Shown here piece after piece: positions 7,961 through 15,952 of a stretch of DNA of 17,193 nucleotides. Source of the stretch: PLA2 sp036273915 (GTDB lineage: Bacteria > Planctomycetota > PLA2); the NCBI GenBank assembly GCA_036273915.1, contig DASUGR010000146.1, positions 1-17,193 on the forward strand, given 5' to 3'. The translations under genes and the position numbers were made by a program. The stretch's first letter is position 1, and every line of letters begins with the position of its first letter. The notes under the pieces are model-generated. The model did not search any database, was not told where the DNA came from, and worked only from the letters and a program-made list of their open reading frames with translations.

Positions 7961-9094
7961 CTACCCCGGCACGAACGCGACCGCGCCGTAGAGGTAGCCG
8001 GCGCCGATCGAGGGCAGCACCACCATCTCGCCGGGCTTGATCGGGTCCTTGTGCTCGCGGATCGCGAGGATCCTCTCGGTCCCCGGCTCGCGGTCGACGA
8101 GCAGGTTGCCGTGGCGGAACGCGTAGTCGAGCGCGATCATGTTGCTCGCCGCGCTGATGTTGCCTACGCGGTAGATCGTCTTCGTCACGCGCTCCGCCGG
8201 AAGGCCGATCTTCTTCGCGAGGCCGTCCACGATCCGCCCGTTGGCCTGGTGCGGGATCACCCGCATGCGCGCGCGCAGCTCGTCCCACTCGCCGCCCTCG
8301 GGCTCCTCCTCGAATCCGAGCACCCGCAGCACGCTGTTCCGCATGGCGTTCACCGCGCTGCGGAGCACCGCCGGGCCCGACACCATCTTCAGGAAGGGCC
8401 GCTCCACCTGCGCCGGGCTGCCGCTCCCCGGCGGCACGCGGACCTTGCCCGTGAACGGCAGGTTCGCGTTCTCCATCGTGATGTTGTTCCAGTTGAAGTC
8501 GTGGCCGAGGTAGGGGGGCAGCATGCCGCCCTCCGACCTCCCGACCTGGCCTATCACGGCCGCGCCGGCGCCGTCGCCGAAGAGGATCGCCGTCAGCGGG
8601 TCGGTGAAGTCGAGCGTCGGCGAGATCGTCTCGGAGCCCGTGACCAGGATCCGCTTCATCGCCCCCGACGCGAGCATCCCGTGCGCGACCGCCATCCCGT
8701 AGACCGACCCGGCGCAGGCGCCGGTGAGCGTGAACGACGGCGTCGCGTGCGCGCCCACGCCCTTCGCGACGAGCACGTGGTCGCCCGGCACGCAGGCCGA
8801 CGGCGTGAACGACGCGTGGATGATGAGATCGAGCTCGGTCGGCTTCACGCCCGCCATGTCCAGCGCGCGCTTCCCCGCCTCGGCCGCCATGTACCCGGCG
8901 TGCTCCTCGTTGCTCTCGATGTACCGCCGCTCGTGGATGTGCGTGACGCGGTCCACCCACGTCGAGAAGTCGCCCGAGTGCGCCTCGTCGTAGTTCGTGA
9001 TGAGATCCCGGAGCGCGACGTTGGACATGACGCGCGCGGGAAGGTACGAGCCGGTGCCCAGGACGGCGACCGACCGGTTGAGAACGGCTTTCAT
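7961..9094 (-). CDS. fabH: 3-oxoacyl-ACP synthase III (KAS III/FabH family)
   Basis: KAS III enzymes condense a starter acyl-CoA with malonyl-ACP to begin fatty acid chains. The 377-residue protein has the full Cys-His-Asn triad: Cys127 in FTLTGACAGS, His282 in IPHQANGRIVDGLAKK, and Asn312 in VGNISAASN. The fold markers LFGDGAGAAVIG and the C-terminal IKPGEMVVLPSIGAGYLYGAVAF also fit. It is about 60 residues longer than E. coli FabH. Part of this is a stretch of about 20 residues (near 331-351, before IKPGE), so the substrate may differ. A related role in specialised lipid or ketone synthesis is possible, because no ACP or other fab gene is adjacent. I chose ATG 9094, where MKAVLNRSVAVLGTGSYLP begins at the family N-terminus; the 40 codons upstream are promoter sequence. 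There is no ribosome binding site, and the predicted leader is very short. The kinase gene follows 61 bases downstream on the same strand and may be co-transcribed. Confidence 0.9.
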   Translation of the reverse strand: MKAVLNRSVAVLGTGSYLPARVMSNVALRDLITNYDEAHSGDFSTWVDRVTHIHERRYIESNEEHAGYMAAEAGKRALDMAGVKPTELDLIIHASFTPSACVPGDHVLVAKGVGAHATPSFTLTGACAGSVYGMAVAHGMLASGAMKRILVTGSETISPTLDFTDPLTAILFGDGAGAAVIGQVGRSEGGMLPPYLGHDFNWNNITMENANLPFTGKVRVPPGSGSPAQVERPFLKMVSGPAVLRSAVNAMRNSVLRVLGFEEEPEGGEWDELRARMRVIPHQANGRIVDGLAKKIGLPAERVTKTIYRVGNISAASNMIALDYAFRHGNLLVDREPGTERILAIREHKDPIKPGEMVVLPSIGAGYLYGAVAFVPG

Positions 9095-9113
9095 CGGCAG
9101 AGGGGAAGCGGCC

Positions 9114-9142
9114 ACTATATCCCTAGGTCGGCAGGGTCGCAA
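9114..9142 (-). promoter_or_regulatory. Sigma70-like promoter for the FabH gene
   Basis: Read on the minus strand, TTGCGA (9142-9137) is followed after exactly 17 bases by TATAGT (9119-9114). Both boxes match the housekeeping consensus at four or five of six positions. Transcription would begin near 9107, giving a leader of only about a dozen bases before the ATG at 9094. That fits the absence of a ribosome binding site. Confidence 0.6.
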
Positions 9143-9216
9143 TCCGGCTTGCGGCGCCGGTCGGGAGGCCTGTTGTCCCCGGGATTTCCTATGCTGCGGG
9201 GCTCCCGGAGACAACC

Positions 9217-11931
9217 ATGGCGCGCCGACTCCTGCTCGGCCGGGCCGGCACCGGCAAGACGCACCGCTGCCTCGCGCAGCTGGCGGCCGCGCTCGAGGCC
9301 GGGCGAAGGGCCTTGCTTCTCGTGCCGACCTACTCGCAGGCCGAGCACCTCCGCTACCTCCTGCTCGATCGCACGAAGGGGCTCATGGACCGCGCGGTCG
9401 AGACCTTCGAGACGCTCGCCGAGGATGTCACGCGCCTCCGGCTCCGCGACCTCGTGCGCCCCGCGGCGAAGGACCGGCTCGCCGGCCGCGCGCTCGAGTC
9501 CGGGTTCCCCGAGGCCGCGACGCAGCCCGGGCTCCGCGCGGAGTTCCTCTCCGCGGTGAAGGAGATCAAGGAGCAGGGCGAGGACCCGCTCGCCCACGCG
9601 CGCGCGCACTTCGCCGAGGGCTCGCGCGGCCGCCGGCTCTTCGAGGCGTTCGCGCGCTACAAGGAGCTGCTGCCGCCCGCGTTCGACCACGAGGACCTCC
9701 TGCTCGCGTGCCGCGACCGGCTGCGCGGGAAGGCGCCGCCGCTCGACCTCCTGCTGGTCGACGGCTTCCACGACTTCACGCCGGTGCAGCGGCAGATCGT
9801 GGAGCTGCTCGCGGCCGCCGCGAAGGACACGGTCGTCACGCTGCCGCTCGATCCGGAGGACCGCACGCACCCGATCTTCCAGACCGCGGCGCGCACGTGC
9901 GCCACGTTCCGGGGATATGCCGAGGAGGCGCTCGACGGGAACCGCCGCGCGTCGGGCGGCCTCGCGGCGATCGAGCGCGACCTGTTCGCGAAGCATGGGG
10001 GGCTCGGGGGCGCGGAGCTGCTCATCTGCCCGTCGGAGGAGGACGAGGCGGATCGCCTCGCGCGCCTCGTCGCGCGTTCCGGCCGGCCCTTCCACGACTT
10101 CCTCCTCGTGCGCCGCTCGTTCGATGGCCTCCACGACGTCTACCGCGCGGCGTTCCGGCGCCACGGCGTGCCACTGCGCTTCTTCTCGCGGGAGGGGTTC
10201 CAGGGCACGCCCGCGGCGCGCGCGGCGACGCTCTGGCTCCGCGCGCTCGCGGGGGAGCGCCTCGAGCCGCGGGAGGCGCTGCCGCTCCTCCGGTCGCCCT
10301 ACTACCTCGAGCGGCCGCAGGCGGACCTCGTCGACGACTTCGCGCGCGAGCTCGCGGACCCGCGCCAGGAGCACGAGCTCCCGGAGGGCTGGATGCCGAG
10401 GGGACGGGGGCCGCTTCCCGCGGTCATGAAGCGGCACTTGGGCCTCAAGGACGCGCTCGCGTCGACGCCGGACGGCGACGAGGACCTCTCCCGCGCGGCC
10501 ACGCTCTTCGAGATGCTCCTGAAGGAGGCGGAGGCGGTCGACCCGCTCCCCCTCGCCGAGGCGGCCGCGCAGGTGCTCGGGCGGCTGCCGCTCCTCGAGA
10601 AGCCGGCGCGCGACCGGCGCCACGACTGCGTCTACGCGGTCGACGCGAGCGACGCGCGCCAGTGGGACAAGCCGGTCGTGCTGGTCGCGGGCCTCACCTC
10701 CGACGCGTTCCCGCGACAGGTGCGGCAGGACCTCTTCCTGCGCGACGAGGAGCGCGAGGCGTTCGCGACCGCGCGCGGGTTCCACCTGCCGCTGCGCGCG
10801 CGCCGCGAGGACGAGGAGCGCTACCTCTTCTACGTCGCGGTCACGCGCGCGCGGGAGCGGCTCCTTCTCTCCTACCCGGCCTACGACGAGCAGGGGGTCC
10901 CCCGCGCCCCCTCCCCTTATGTCGAGGAATTCGACCGCTGCGACGTACGGAGGATCGAGATCTCCGAGCAGTACGCGCAGCCGGCCGACGCCGTCTCGCG
11001 GGACGACCTCCTCCCGATCGTCGCCGACGGCATCGTGCACGGAAGCCCGCTCGCCGCGTCGCTCCTGGACCTCGAGGCCGTGCCGCGCGACCTGCTCGCG
11101 TGGCCGCGCCGCCTCGAGCTCAGCCGCGCGCGGCCGCTCGCGATGTCCGCGCGCGAGCCGAGGCTCTCCGCGTCGTCGATCAACGCGTGGCGCCGGTGCC
11201 CCTACCTCCTGCTCGTGCGGCACATCCTGCGCGTCGACCGCCCGCGCGAGCCCGGGCTCGACCCGCTGCTCAAGGGCGACATCGCGCACACGGCGCTCGA
11301 GCGGTGCGCCGGCCGCCCGGACGAGGACCCGCGCGCGATCTTCGACGAGGTCTTCCTCGAGAAGGCGAAGGGGCTCCGGCTCGGCCTCGTCGAGGAGGCG
11401 GACCGCCGCGCGCTCAGGGCGTCGGTCGCGCACGCGGCGAAGCGCCTCTCGGGCACGCCGGTCGAGACCGTCGAGTGGAAGTTCGACATCGACGTCGCGG
11501 GCGCGAAGCTGCGCGGGCGGATCGACCGGATCGAGCGCTACCCGGCGGGACAGCTCGTCCGCGACTTCAAGACGGGCCGCGCCGAGGGGCTCGACGACAC
11601 GCAGCTCGACGCGTACGTGCTCGCGCTGCCCGAAGCGGTCGGCGCGGTCTACGAGCGGCTCAAGAAGGGCGACGTGCAGGGCTACGCGGTGCCGGAGCTC
11701 GCGCGCGCGCTCGGCGTCGAGGCGGTGAGCCGCGAGGACCTGCTCGGGAAGCGCGACGCGATGCGGCGGCTCGTCGGCACGGTCGCGGACGCGTGGCGGG
11801 AGGGGCGGCTTGCGGTGAAGCCGGCCGATCCCGAGAAGTGCACGCGGACGCAGTGCGACGGCTACGATCTCTGCCGGGTCGCGCGCGCGCGGTTCCTCGT
11901 GAAGGCGGGGAGGCCGGGATGGCAGAGCTGA
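9217..11931 (+). CDS. addB: AddB-like helicase-nuclease subunit with iron-sulfur motif
   Basis: AddB pairs with AddA to unwind and resect double-strand DNA ends for homologous recombination. The 904 residues start with a Walker A motif (GRAGTGKT, 8-15). A Walker B-like LLLVDGFHDFTPVQ follows, and near residues 529-555 a UvrD-type motif VI (YLFYVAVTRARERLLLS). The C-terminus is a RecB-type PD-(D/E)XK nuclease: GDIAHTALERC, GRIDRIE (Asp770), DFKTGR (Asp783, Lys785) and QLDAYVLAL. Cysteines 661, 875, 880 and 886 (RRCPYLL, then C-x4-C-x5-C) match the 4Fe-4S layout known for AddB, though the usual first spacing is x2. The protein is shorter than B. subtilis AddB (about 1166 residues). The start is supported by GGAG (9207-9210) six bases before the ATG. 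The end overlaps addA by 13 bases, so the two are translationally coupled. The assignment rests on domains and context; Rexx-type or AdnA-type naming is an alternative. Confidence 0.88.
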   Translation: MARRLLLGRAGTGKTHRCLAQLAAALEAGRRALLLVPTYSQAEHLRYLLLDRTKGLMDRAVETFETLAEDVTRLRLRDLVRPAAKDRLAGRALESGFPEAATQPGLRAEFLSAVKEIKEQGEDPLAHARAHFAEGSRGRRLFEAFARYKELLPPAFDHEDLLLACRDRLRGKAPPLDLLLVDGFHDFTPVQRQIVELLAAAAKDTVVTLPLDPEDRTHPIFQTAARTCATFRGYAEEALDGNRRASGGLAAIERDLFAKHGGLGGAELLICPSEEDEADRLARLVARSGRPFHDFLLVRRSFDGLHDVYRAAFRRHGVPLRFFSREGFQGTPAARAATLWLRALAGERLEPREALPLLRSPYYLERPQADLVDDFARELADPRQEHELPEGWMPRGRGPLPAVMKRHLGLKDALASTPDGDEDLSRAATLFEMLLKEAEAVDPLPLAEAAAQVLGRLPLLEKPARDRRHDCVYAVDASDARQWDKPVVLVAGLTSDAFPRQVRQDLFLRDEEREAFATARGFHLPLRARREDEERYLFYVAVTRARERLLLSYPAYDEQGVPRAPSPYVEEFDRCDVRRIEISEQYAQPADAVSRDDLLPIVADGIVHGSPLAASLLDLEAVPRDLLAWPRRLELSRARPLAMSAREPRLSASSINAWRRCPYLLLVRHILRVDRPREPGLDPLLKGDIAHTALERCAGRPDEDPRAIFDEVFLEKAKGLRLGLVEEADRRALRASVAHAAKRLSGTPVETVEWKFDIDVAGAKLRGRIDRIERYPAGQLVRDFKTGRAEGLDDTQLDAYVLALPEAVGAVYERLKKGDVQGYAVPELARALGVEAVSREDLLGKRDAMRRLVGTVADAWREGRLAVKPADPEKCTRTQCDGYDLCRVARARFLVKAGRPGWQS

Positions 11932-14900
11932 CGCCGGAGCAGCGCGCGGCGGCGCTCGCGGGCGACCGCGCGGTCGCGGTGGTCGCCGGCGCGGGCACGG
12001 GCAAGACGCGCGTGCTCACCGAGCGCTATCTCGACCTCGTCATGAACCGCGGCGTGCCGATCCCGCGCATCCTCGCGGTGACGTTCACCGAGAAGGCCGC
12101 GCGCGAGATGAAGGAGAGGATCCGGGGGGCGCTTCGGGGCAAGGGGAGGGCGGACCTCGCGCGGCAGGCGGAGTTCGCGCCCGTCTCGACGATCCACGCC
12201 TTCCTCGCGCGGATGCTCAAGGAGCGCGCGCTCGACGCGGGTCTGGACCCGCGGTTCGCGATCGCGGACGAGATCACCGCGGAGTTCCTGCGCGAGGAGG
12301 CGATGGCCGAGACGGTCGACGCGGCGGGCCTCTCCGACGCGCTCGTCGACCTCGCGGGCGCGGAGGGCGACCTGCGCGAGCTCTACGAGGCGGCCCGCGC
12401 GACCCCGCTCGATCTGCGCGAGCTGAAGCCGATGGCGCCGGACCTCGCGGCGCTCGCGGAGCGGATGGCGCGGTTCCTCGCCGACTGCGCGGAGGTCCGC
12501 CTCACCGCGCCCGGCACCGGGACGAAGCTCGCGGGGCTCCGCGAGGGGCGCGCGCGCTTCGCAGCACTCGACCCCGACGCGGCGGAGGACTTCCACGACC
12601 TCGTGAAAGGCGGCGTGGCCGCGGTGCAACGCGACCTCTTCGCCGAAGGCAAGGAGATCGCGAAGCTCTACCGGCCGCTCGCCCGGCTCGCGCGGGCCGA
12701 GGCGACCGGGGCCGCGGTCGTCGACACGCTCGCGCGGCTCGACGAGGCGTACACGGCGAGGAAGCGCGCGGAGGGGCTGCTCGACTTCTCCGACCTCGAA
12801 CGCGAGGGGCTAAAGCTCCTGCGCTCGCCCGCGGGCGAGGCGGTGCTCGACCAGTTCGACCACCTCCTCGTCGACGAGTACCAGGACACGAACCGGCTCC
12901 AGGAGGCGATCCTCGAGCGGCTCGCGTCGCGCGCGGTGCGGTTCGGCGTCGGCGACGAGAAGCAGTCGATCTACCGCTTCCGCCATGCGGACGCGGCCGT
13001 CTTCCAGGAGCTGCGGAGCAGGGCGAAGCCCTACCCGCTGGGCGGCTCCTTCCGCAGCCGCCCGGAGCTCGTGGCGTTCACGAACGCGCTCTTCCGGGAC
13101 CTCTTCGCCGGCACGGGCGTCGCGCCGCAGGATCTCCGCGCGGAGGCGGCGTGGCGGGAGAAGGAGGTCCCTTCCGTCGAGTTGATCGCGACCGAGGCGG
13201 AGAACGCCGCCGAGGGCCGGCGCCGCGAGGCAACCGCGATCGCGCGGCGGCTGCGCGCGATCGTCGAGGGGAAGGAGATCCCGCGGACGGCGGCGAAGGC
13301 CGAGGGCTTCGTCCGCTACGGCGACTGCGCGATGCTCCTGCGCTCGACCACGAACCTCGTCCTCTACGAACGCGCGCTGGGCGAGGAGGGCGTGCCCTAC
13401 GTCGTGATCCAGGGGCGCGGCTACTACGCGGCGCGCGAGGTGGTCGACCTCGCGCACCTCCTGCTCCTGCTGTCGGACCCCGGCGACACGTACCGCGCGG
13501 TCGCGGCGATGACGTCGCTCTTCTGCGGCGTGCCGGACGGCGACCTCCTGCACCTCCCCGGAGAGGGGCCGCTGCCGCTGCGCGCCGCGTCGGCCCCCCG
13601 GCCCCCCCCGATTCCTCCCGCGAGGTGGGAGCGGCTCCGCGCGTTCGCCGACCGCTTCCGGCGGTGGCGCGCGATGGCGCAGCGCGTCTCCACCGGCGAC
13701 CTCGTCGAGGCGATCCTCCTCGAGACGAGGTTCGCGGAGCTGATGCTGCTCGAGCCCGACGGCCGTCGCCGCTACGCGAACCTCCGGAAGGCGCTGCGGC
13801 GCGCGCGGCAGACGACCGAGGGCTACGCGGCGTTCGGCCGCTCGCTGCTCGAGTTCCGCGAGCGCGAGCTGCGCGAGAGCGAGGCGCCGGTCGCGGCGGA
13901 GGACGACGACGTCCTGAAGATCATGACGATCCACGCGGCGAAGGGGCTCGAGTTCCCGCTCGTGGTCGCGGCCGATCTCACGTGGAAGCCGGGGGGGCGT
14001 CGGGGGCCGCCGTTCCGCGCGGCGGACGGGCGTTTCTCGTTCAAGCTGCGCGGCGAGGACGGCAACGTGGAGCCGCCGGGGTACGAGGAGATGCGCGCGT
14101 GGGACGCGCAGCAGGACGCGGCGGAGGAGATGCGGCTCCTCTACGTCGCGCTCACGCGCGCCGAGGAGCACCTGGTGCTCTCGGGCTCGCTCGCGGGGGC
14201 GCGGAAGGACAACGTGCTCGTGCGGTTGCTCGCTTCGCGGCCGGAGGGCGTGCGCGTGGTCGATCCGGGGCCGCTCACGCGGCCGGACGCGCGGCGCCGC
14301 CGGTTCGCGGCCGTGCGCGCCGCGATCCGGCGGGGCGCGGACCTGCCGGCGGACGTTCCGCGCGACGACGCGGCCGCGCGCGCGCTGCTCGCGCGGGTCG
14401 ACGCGGCGCGGCTGCAGCCGCCGGACGCGACGCCGTACGTGGCGGCGGCGGCGGATCTCGTCGAGTTCGAGCGCTGCCCGCGGCGCTACCGGCTGCAGCG
14501 GATGCTCGGGATCGAGCTGGAGGAGCCGCCGGAGGGCGACGAGCGGCCGGACGCGGACGAGCACCCGCGGCGCGAGATCGGCACCGCGTTCCACGAGATC
14601 ATGGAGAAGGAGGGGCCGGGTGCCTTGCCGGACGCGGAGACGGTGAAGCGCTACTTCCCGCCCGCGGGCGACCGCGAGGTCGAGAAGATCCGCCGCTGGT
14701 GCGGGTGGCTTGCCGCGCAGCCGATCGTCAGGGGGCTCGGGGGCAGCGGCGTCCGGAAGGAGATGCCGTTCCTCGTGCGGCTCGAAGGCCTCGCGATCCG
14801 CGGCAAGATGGACCTCTACTCGCCGGACCCGCCGCTGCTGCTCGACTGGAAGACGGGCGAGAAGGTGCGCGCTGCGGAGTACGAGGTGCAGGTGGCGGTG

Positions 14901-15152
14901 TACCTCGCGGCGCTGCGCGCGCTCGGGCTCGAGGCGCCGGACCACGGCAAGCTCGTCTACGTGGACGCGGAGGAGATCGTGGACGTTCCGGAGAAGCCGG
15001 TGAAGCCGCTGATCGAGGCGTTCCGCGCGGCGCACCGGGGCGGCGGGGCGTTCGCGCCGACTCCGGGCGACGCGTGCCTGCACTGCGAGTTCAAGAGGGC
15101 GTGCATCCGCGAGGGCGTCCCGGTGCCGCGGACGCCGACGCTCTTCGAGTGA
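11919..15152 (+). CDS. addA: AddA-like UvrD-family helicase-nuclease
   Basis: This is the motor subunit of the AddAB complex that resects broken DNA ends. It has 1077 residues and all the main superfamily 1A helicase motifs: Walker A VAGAGTGKT (Lys29), TFTEKAAREMKERI, LLVDEYQDTN (Asp319-Glu320), GDEKQSIYRFRHAD, IMTIHAAKGLEFPLVV and LLYVALTRAEEHLVLSG. The C-terminal nuclease has GTAFHEIME (His892), GKMDLY (Asp965), LLDWKTGE (Asp976, Lys978) and YEVQVAVYLAAL. It also has cysteines at 853 (FERCPRRYRLQ) and 1053, 1056 and 1062 (CLHCEFKRAC). That is the C-x2-C-x5-C iron-sulfur pattern normally found in AddB, not AddA. A Pro-rich loop (APRPPPIPPARW, near 558-570) lies on a G-run element. ATG 11919 has GGGAGG just upstream and the protein starts MAELTPEQRAA, as expected. 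The same frame is open for nearly 3 kb upstream, but only as a shadow of addB. Confidence 0.93.
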   Translation: MAELTPEQRAAALAGDRAVAVVAGAGTGKTRVLTERYLDLVMNRGVPIPRILAVTFTEKAAREMKERIRGALRGKGRADLARQAEFAPVSTIHAFLARMLKERALDAGLDPRFAIADEITAEFLREEAMAETVDAAGLSDALVDLAGAEGDLRELYEAARATPLDLRELKPMAPDLAALAERMARFLADCAEVRLTAPGTGTKLAGLREGRARFAALDPDAAEDFHDLVKGGVAAVQRDLFAEGKEIAKLYRPLARLARAEATGAAVVDTLARLDEAYTARKRAEGLLDFSDLEREGLKLLRSPAGEAVLDQFDHLLVDEYQDTNRLQEAILERLASRAVRFGVGDEKQSIYRFRHADAAVFQELRSRAKPYPLGGSFRSRPELVAFTNALFRDLFAGTGVAPQDLRAEAAWREKEVPSVELIATEAENAAEGRRREATAIARRLRAIVEGKEIPRTAAKAEGFVRYGDCAMLLRSTTNLVLYERALGEEGVPYVVIQGRGYYAAREVVDLAHLLLLLSDPGDTYRAVAAMTSLFCGVPDGDLLHLPGEGPLPLRAASAPRPPPIPPARWERLRAFADRFRRWRAMAQRVSTGDLVEAILLETRFAELMLLEPDGRRRYANLRKALRRARQTTEGYAAFGRSLLEFRERELRESEAPVAAEDDDVLKIMTIHAAKGLEFPLVVAADLTWKPGGRRGPPFRAADGRFSFKLRGEDGNVEPPGYEEMRAWDAQQDAAEEMRLLYVALTRAEEHLVLSGSLAGARKDNVLVRLLASRPEGVRVVDPGPLTRPDARRRRFAAVRAAIRRGADLPADVPRDDAAARALLARVDAARLQPPDATPYVAAAADLVEFERCPRRYRLQRMLGIELEEPPEGDERPDADEHPRREIGTAFHEIMEKEGPGALPDAETVKRYFPPAGDREVEKIRRWCGWLAAQPIVRGLGGSGVRKEMPFLVRLEGLAIRGKMDLYSPDPPLLLDWKTGEKVRAAEYEVQVAVYLAALRALGLEAPDHGKLVYVDAEEIVDVPEKPVKPLIEAFRAAHRGGGAFAPTPGDACLHCEFKRACIREGVPVPRTPTLFE
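13592..13610. repeat. G-run element inside addA
   Basis: GGCCCCCCGGCCCCCCCCG is identical to 3309-3327 in the accA downstream gap. Here it encodes a Pro-rich loop between helicase segments, where a family homolog would need no conserved residues. Confidence 0.6.
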
Positions 15153-15176
15153 CCCGGCGAGCGCTCCCGGACCCTC

Positions 15177-15449
15177 CTACGGGTCGAGGATCTCGCCGCC
15201 GAGGTCCCGGATGCGGCGAACGACGTCGTTGGGGTCCTTCTCGAGACGAAGCGCGGCCGTCACGACATGGCGCTCGCGGATCCACATGCGGCCCTTGTCG
15301 GGCACGAACGAGAAGTAGGACATGTGCCCCGGCTCTCCCTGGTGTGGGTTGCGCCACAGCCAGCGGTTGCCCTGTCTACCTCCTTCGCAGCCAAGATCCT
15401 TGAGGGCCCGATCCAACGCCTCCAGGGTGTACCTGGCCTCGGCATCCAA
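15177..15449 (-). CDS. Small protein, possible HicA-like toxin relative without catalytic His
   Basis: A 90-residue ORF of uncertain identity. It starts at TTG 15449, two codons after the TAG of the upstream ORF and in the same frame, so translation would depend on coupling or readthrough. The predicted order is helix (YTLEALDRALKDLGCEG), strand (RWLWRNP), strand (HMSYFSFVPDKG), strand (RMWIRERHVV), helix (DPNDVVRRIRDLGG). This resembles the HicA double-stranded-RNA-binding fold. The stretch GNRWLWRNP sits where HicA proteins have GSHxHFxHP, but all the histidines are replaced, so if related it would lack the usual ribonuclease His. The assignment is an inference from shape and gene order, not from strong similarity. 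GC is lower than in addA next door (a hand count of two nearby 60-base lines gives 65-68%). It converges on addA, 24 bases away. Confidence 0.5.
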   Translation of the reverse strand: MDAEARYTLEALDRALKDLGCEGGRQGNRWLWRNPHQGEPGHMSYFSFVPDKGRMWIRERHVVTAALRLEKDPNDVVRRIRDLGGEILDP

Positions 15450-15452
15450 CGG

Positions 15453-15812
15453 CTACGCCGCCGCCTTGGCGACAATGGCGCGGAGGACCGCAACCTTGCC
15501 GCGCGTCCGGGACTTCTTCCGGTTCGGGTTCTTCGGCGCGATCGCCTCGAGGAACATGCCGACGTGTCTCTCGTCCTCGGGTCGCTGGGCTGCATACCAC
15601 TCGCCCACGGAATGACCATCCGCGACCGCAGCCTCGATCTCGGCGGCGATGGCGAGCGTGAGGTTCCTGACGGCTCCGTCAAAGGTGCTGCTCTCGGAGA
15701 CGTGACCCGTCCGCACCGACCGGCCAAACCAGGCTTCGCCCTCCCGGCAGATCAGGTAGAAGAAGTCCAGGACGGGTAGCCGGCTCCCGCGAGCGACCAT
15801 GGCGTGACGCAT
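15453..15812 (-). CDS. Small protein, possible HicB-like antitoxin
   Basis: A 119-residue ORF of uncertain identity. LDFFYLICREGEAWFGRSVRTGHVSESSTFDGAVRNLTLAIAAEIE, given here as positions about 13-60, shows strand-strand-strand-helix periodicity; key pieces are FFYLI, WFGRSVRTG and AVRNLTLAI. This is similar to HicB antitoxins with their partial RNase H fold. The C-terminus is basic (NPNRKKSRTRGK). I chose ATG 15812 because GGAG lies eight bases upstream of it; ATG 15848 would add 12 residues and has no well-spaced site. The order is antitoxin-like gene first, then the toxin-like ORF in the same frame after a TAG and one codon. Base composition is less GC-rich than that of the flanking genes, suggesting recent acquisition. 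A conserved hypothetical of other function is equally possible. Confidence 0.5.
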   Translation of the reverse strand: MRHAMVARGSRLPVLDFFYLICREGEAWFGRSVRTGHVSESSTFDGAVRNLTLAIAAEIEAAVADGHSVGEWYAAQRPEDERHVGMFLEAIAPKNPNRKKSRTRGKVAVLRAIVAKAAA

Positions 15813-15952
15813 GTCCGATACTCCGGTGGCGAGGTGACTCGGGGACATTCCACCATGTTCCCCGGCACCGGTGACAGGGCGGAAGGGTCAGGGCCGGCCT
15901 CCCCTACCCCTGCGCGGAGTTCGCCATTGTGGTAGCGAGGCGGTGACCGGTC

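Noticed and set aside
4471..8040. Open frame of about 1190 codons on the plus strand opposite the kinase
   Set aside because: It is an antisense shadow in GC-rich DNA with Arg/Asp/Gly/Pro-biased composition, while the minus strand has unmistakable kinase and WD40 motifs.
9095..9214. Longer N-terminus for the FabH protein
   Set aside because: The extra 40 codons cover the sigma70-like promoter and encode a basic, unrelated peptide; the family start is at 9094.
8997..11918. Very long stop-free plus-strand frame running into addA
   Set aside because: It lies in another frame over addB and encodes Arg/Ala/Pro/Gly-rich low-complexity sequence. Real AddA motifs begin only at ATG 11919, which has its own ribosome binding site.
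15267..15779. 170-codon plus-strand ORF opposite the small minus-strand genes
   Set aside because: There is no recognisable domain and no ribosome binding site, and the minus-strand ORFs have better secondary-structure patterns and start signals.
15866..15952. Palindromes CACCGGTG (15866-15873) and GACCGGTC (15945-15952) as operators or attachment sites
   Set aside because: Eight-base GC palindromes are expected by chance here, and neither shows matching flanks or position relative to a promoter.
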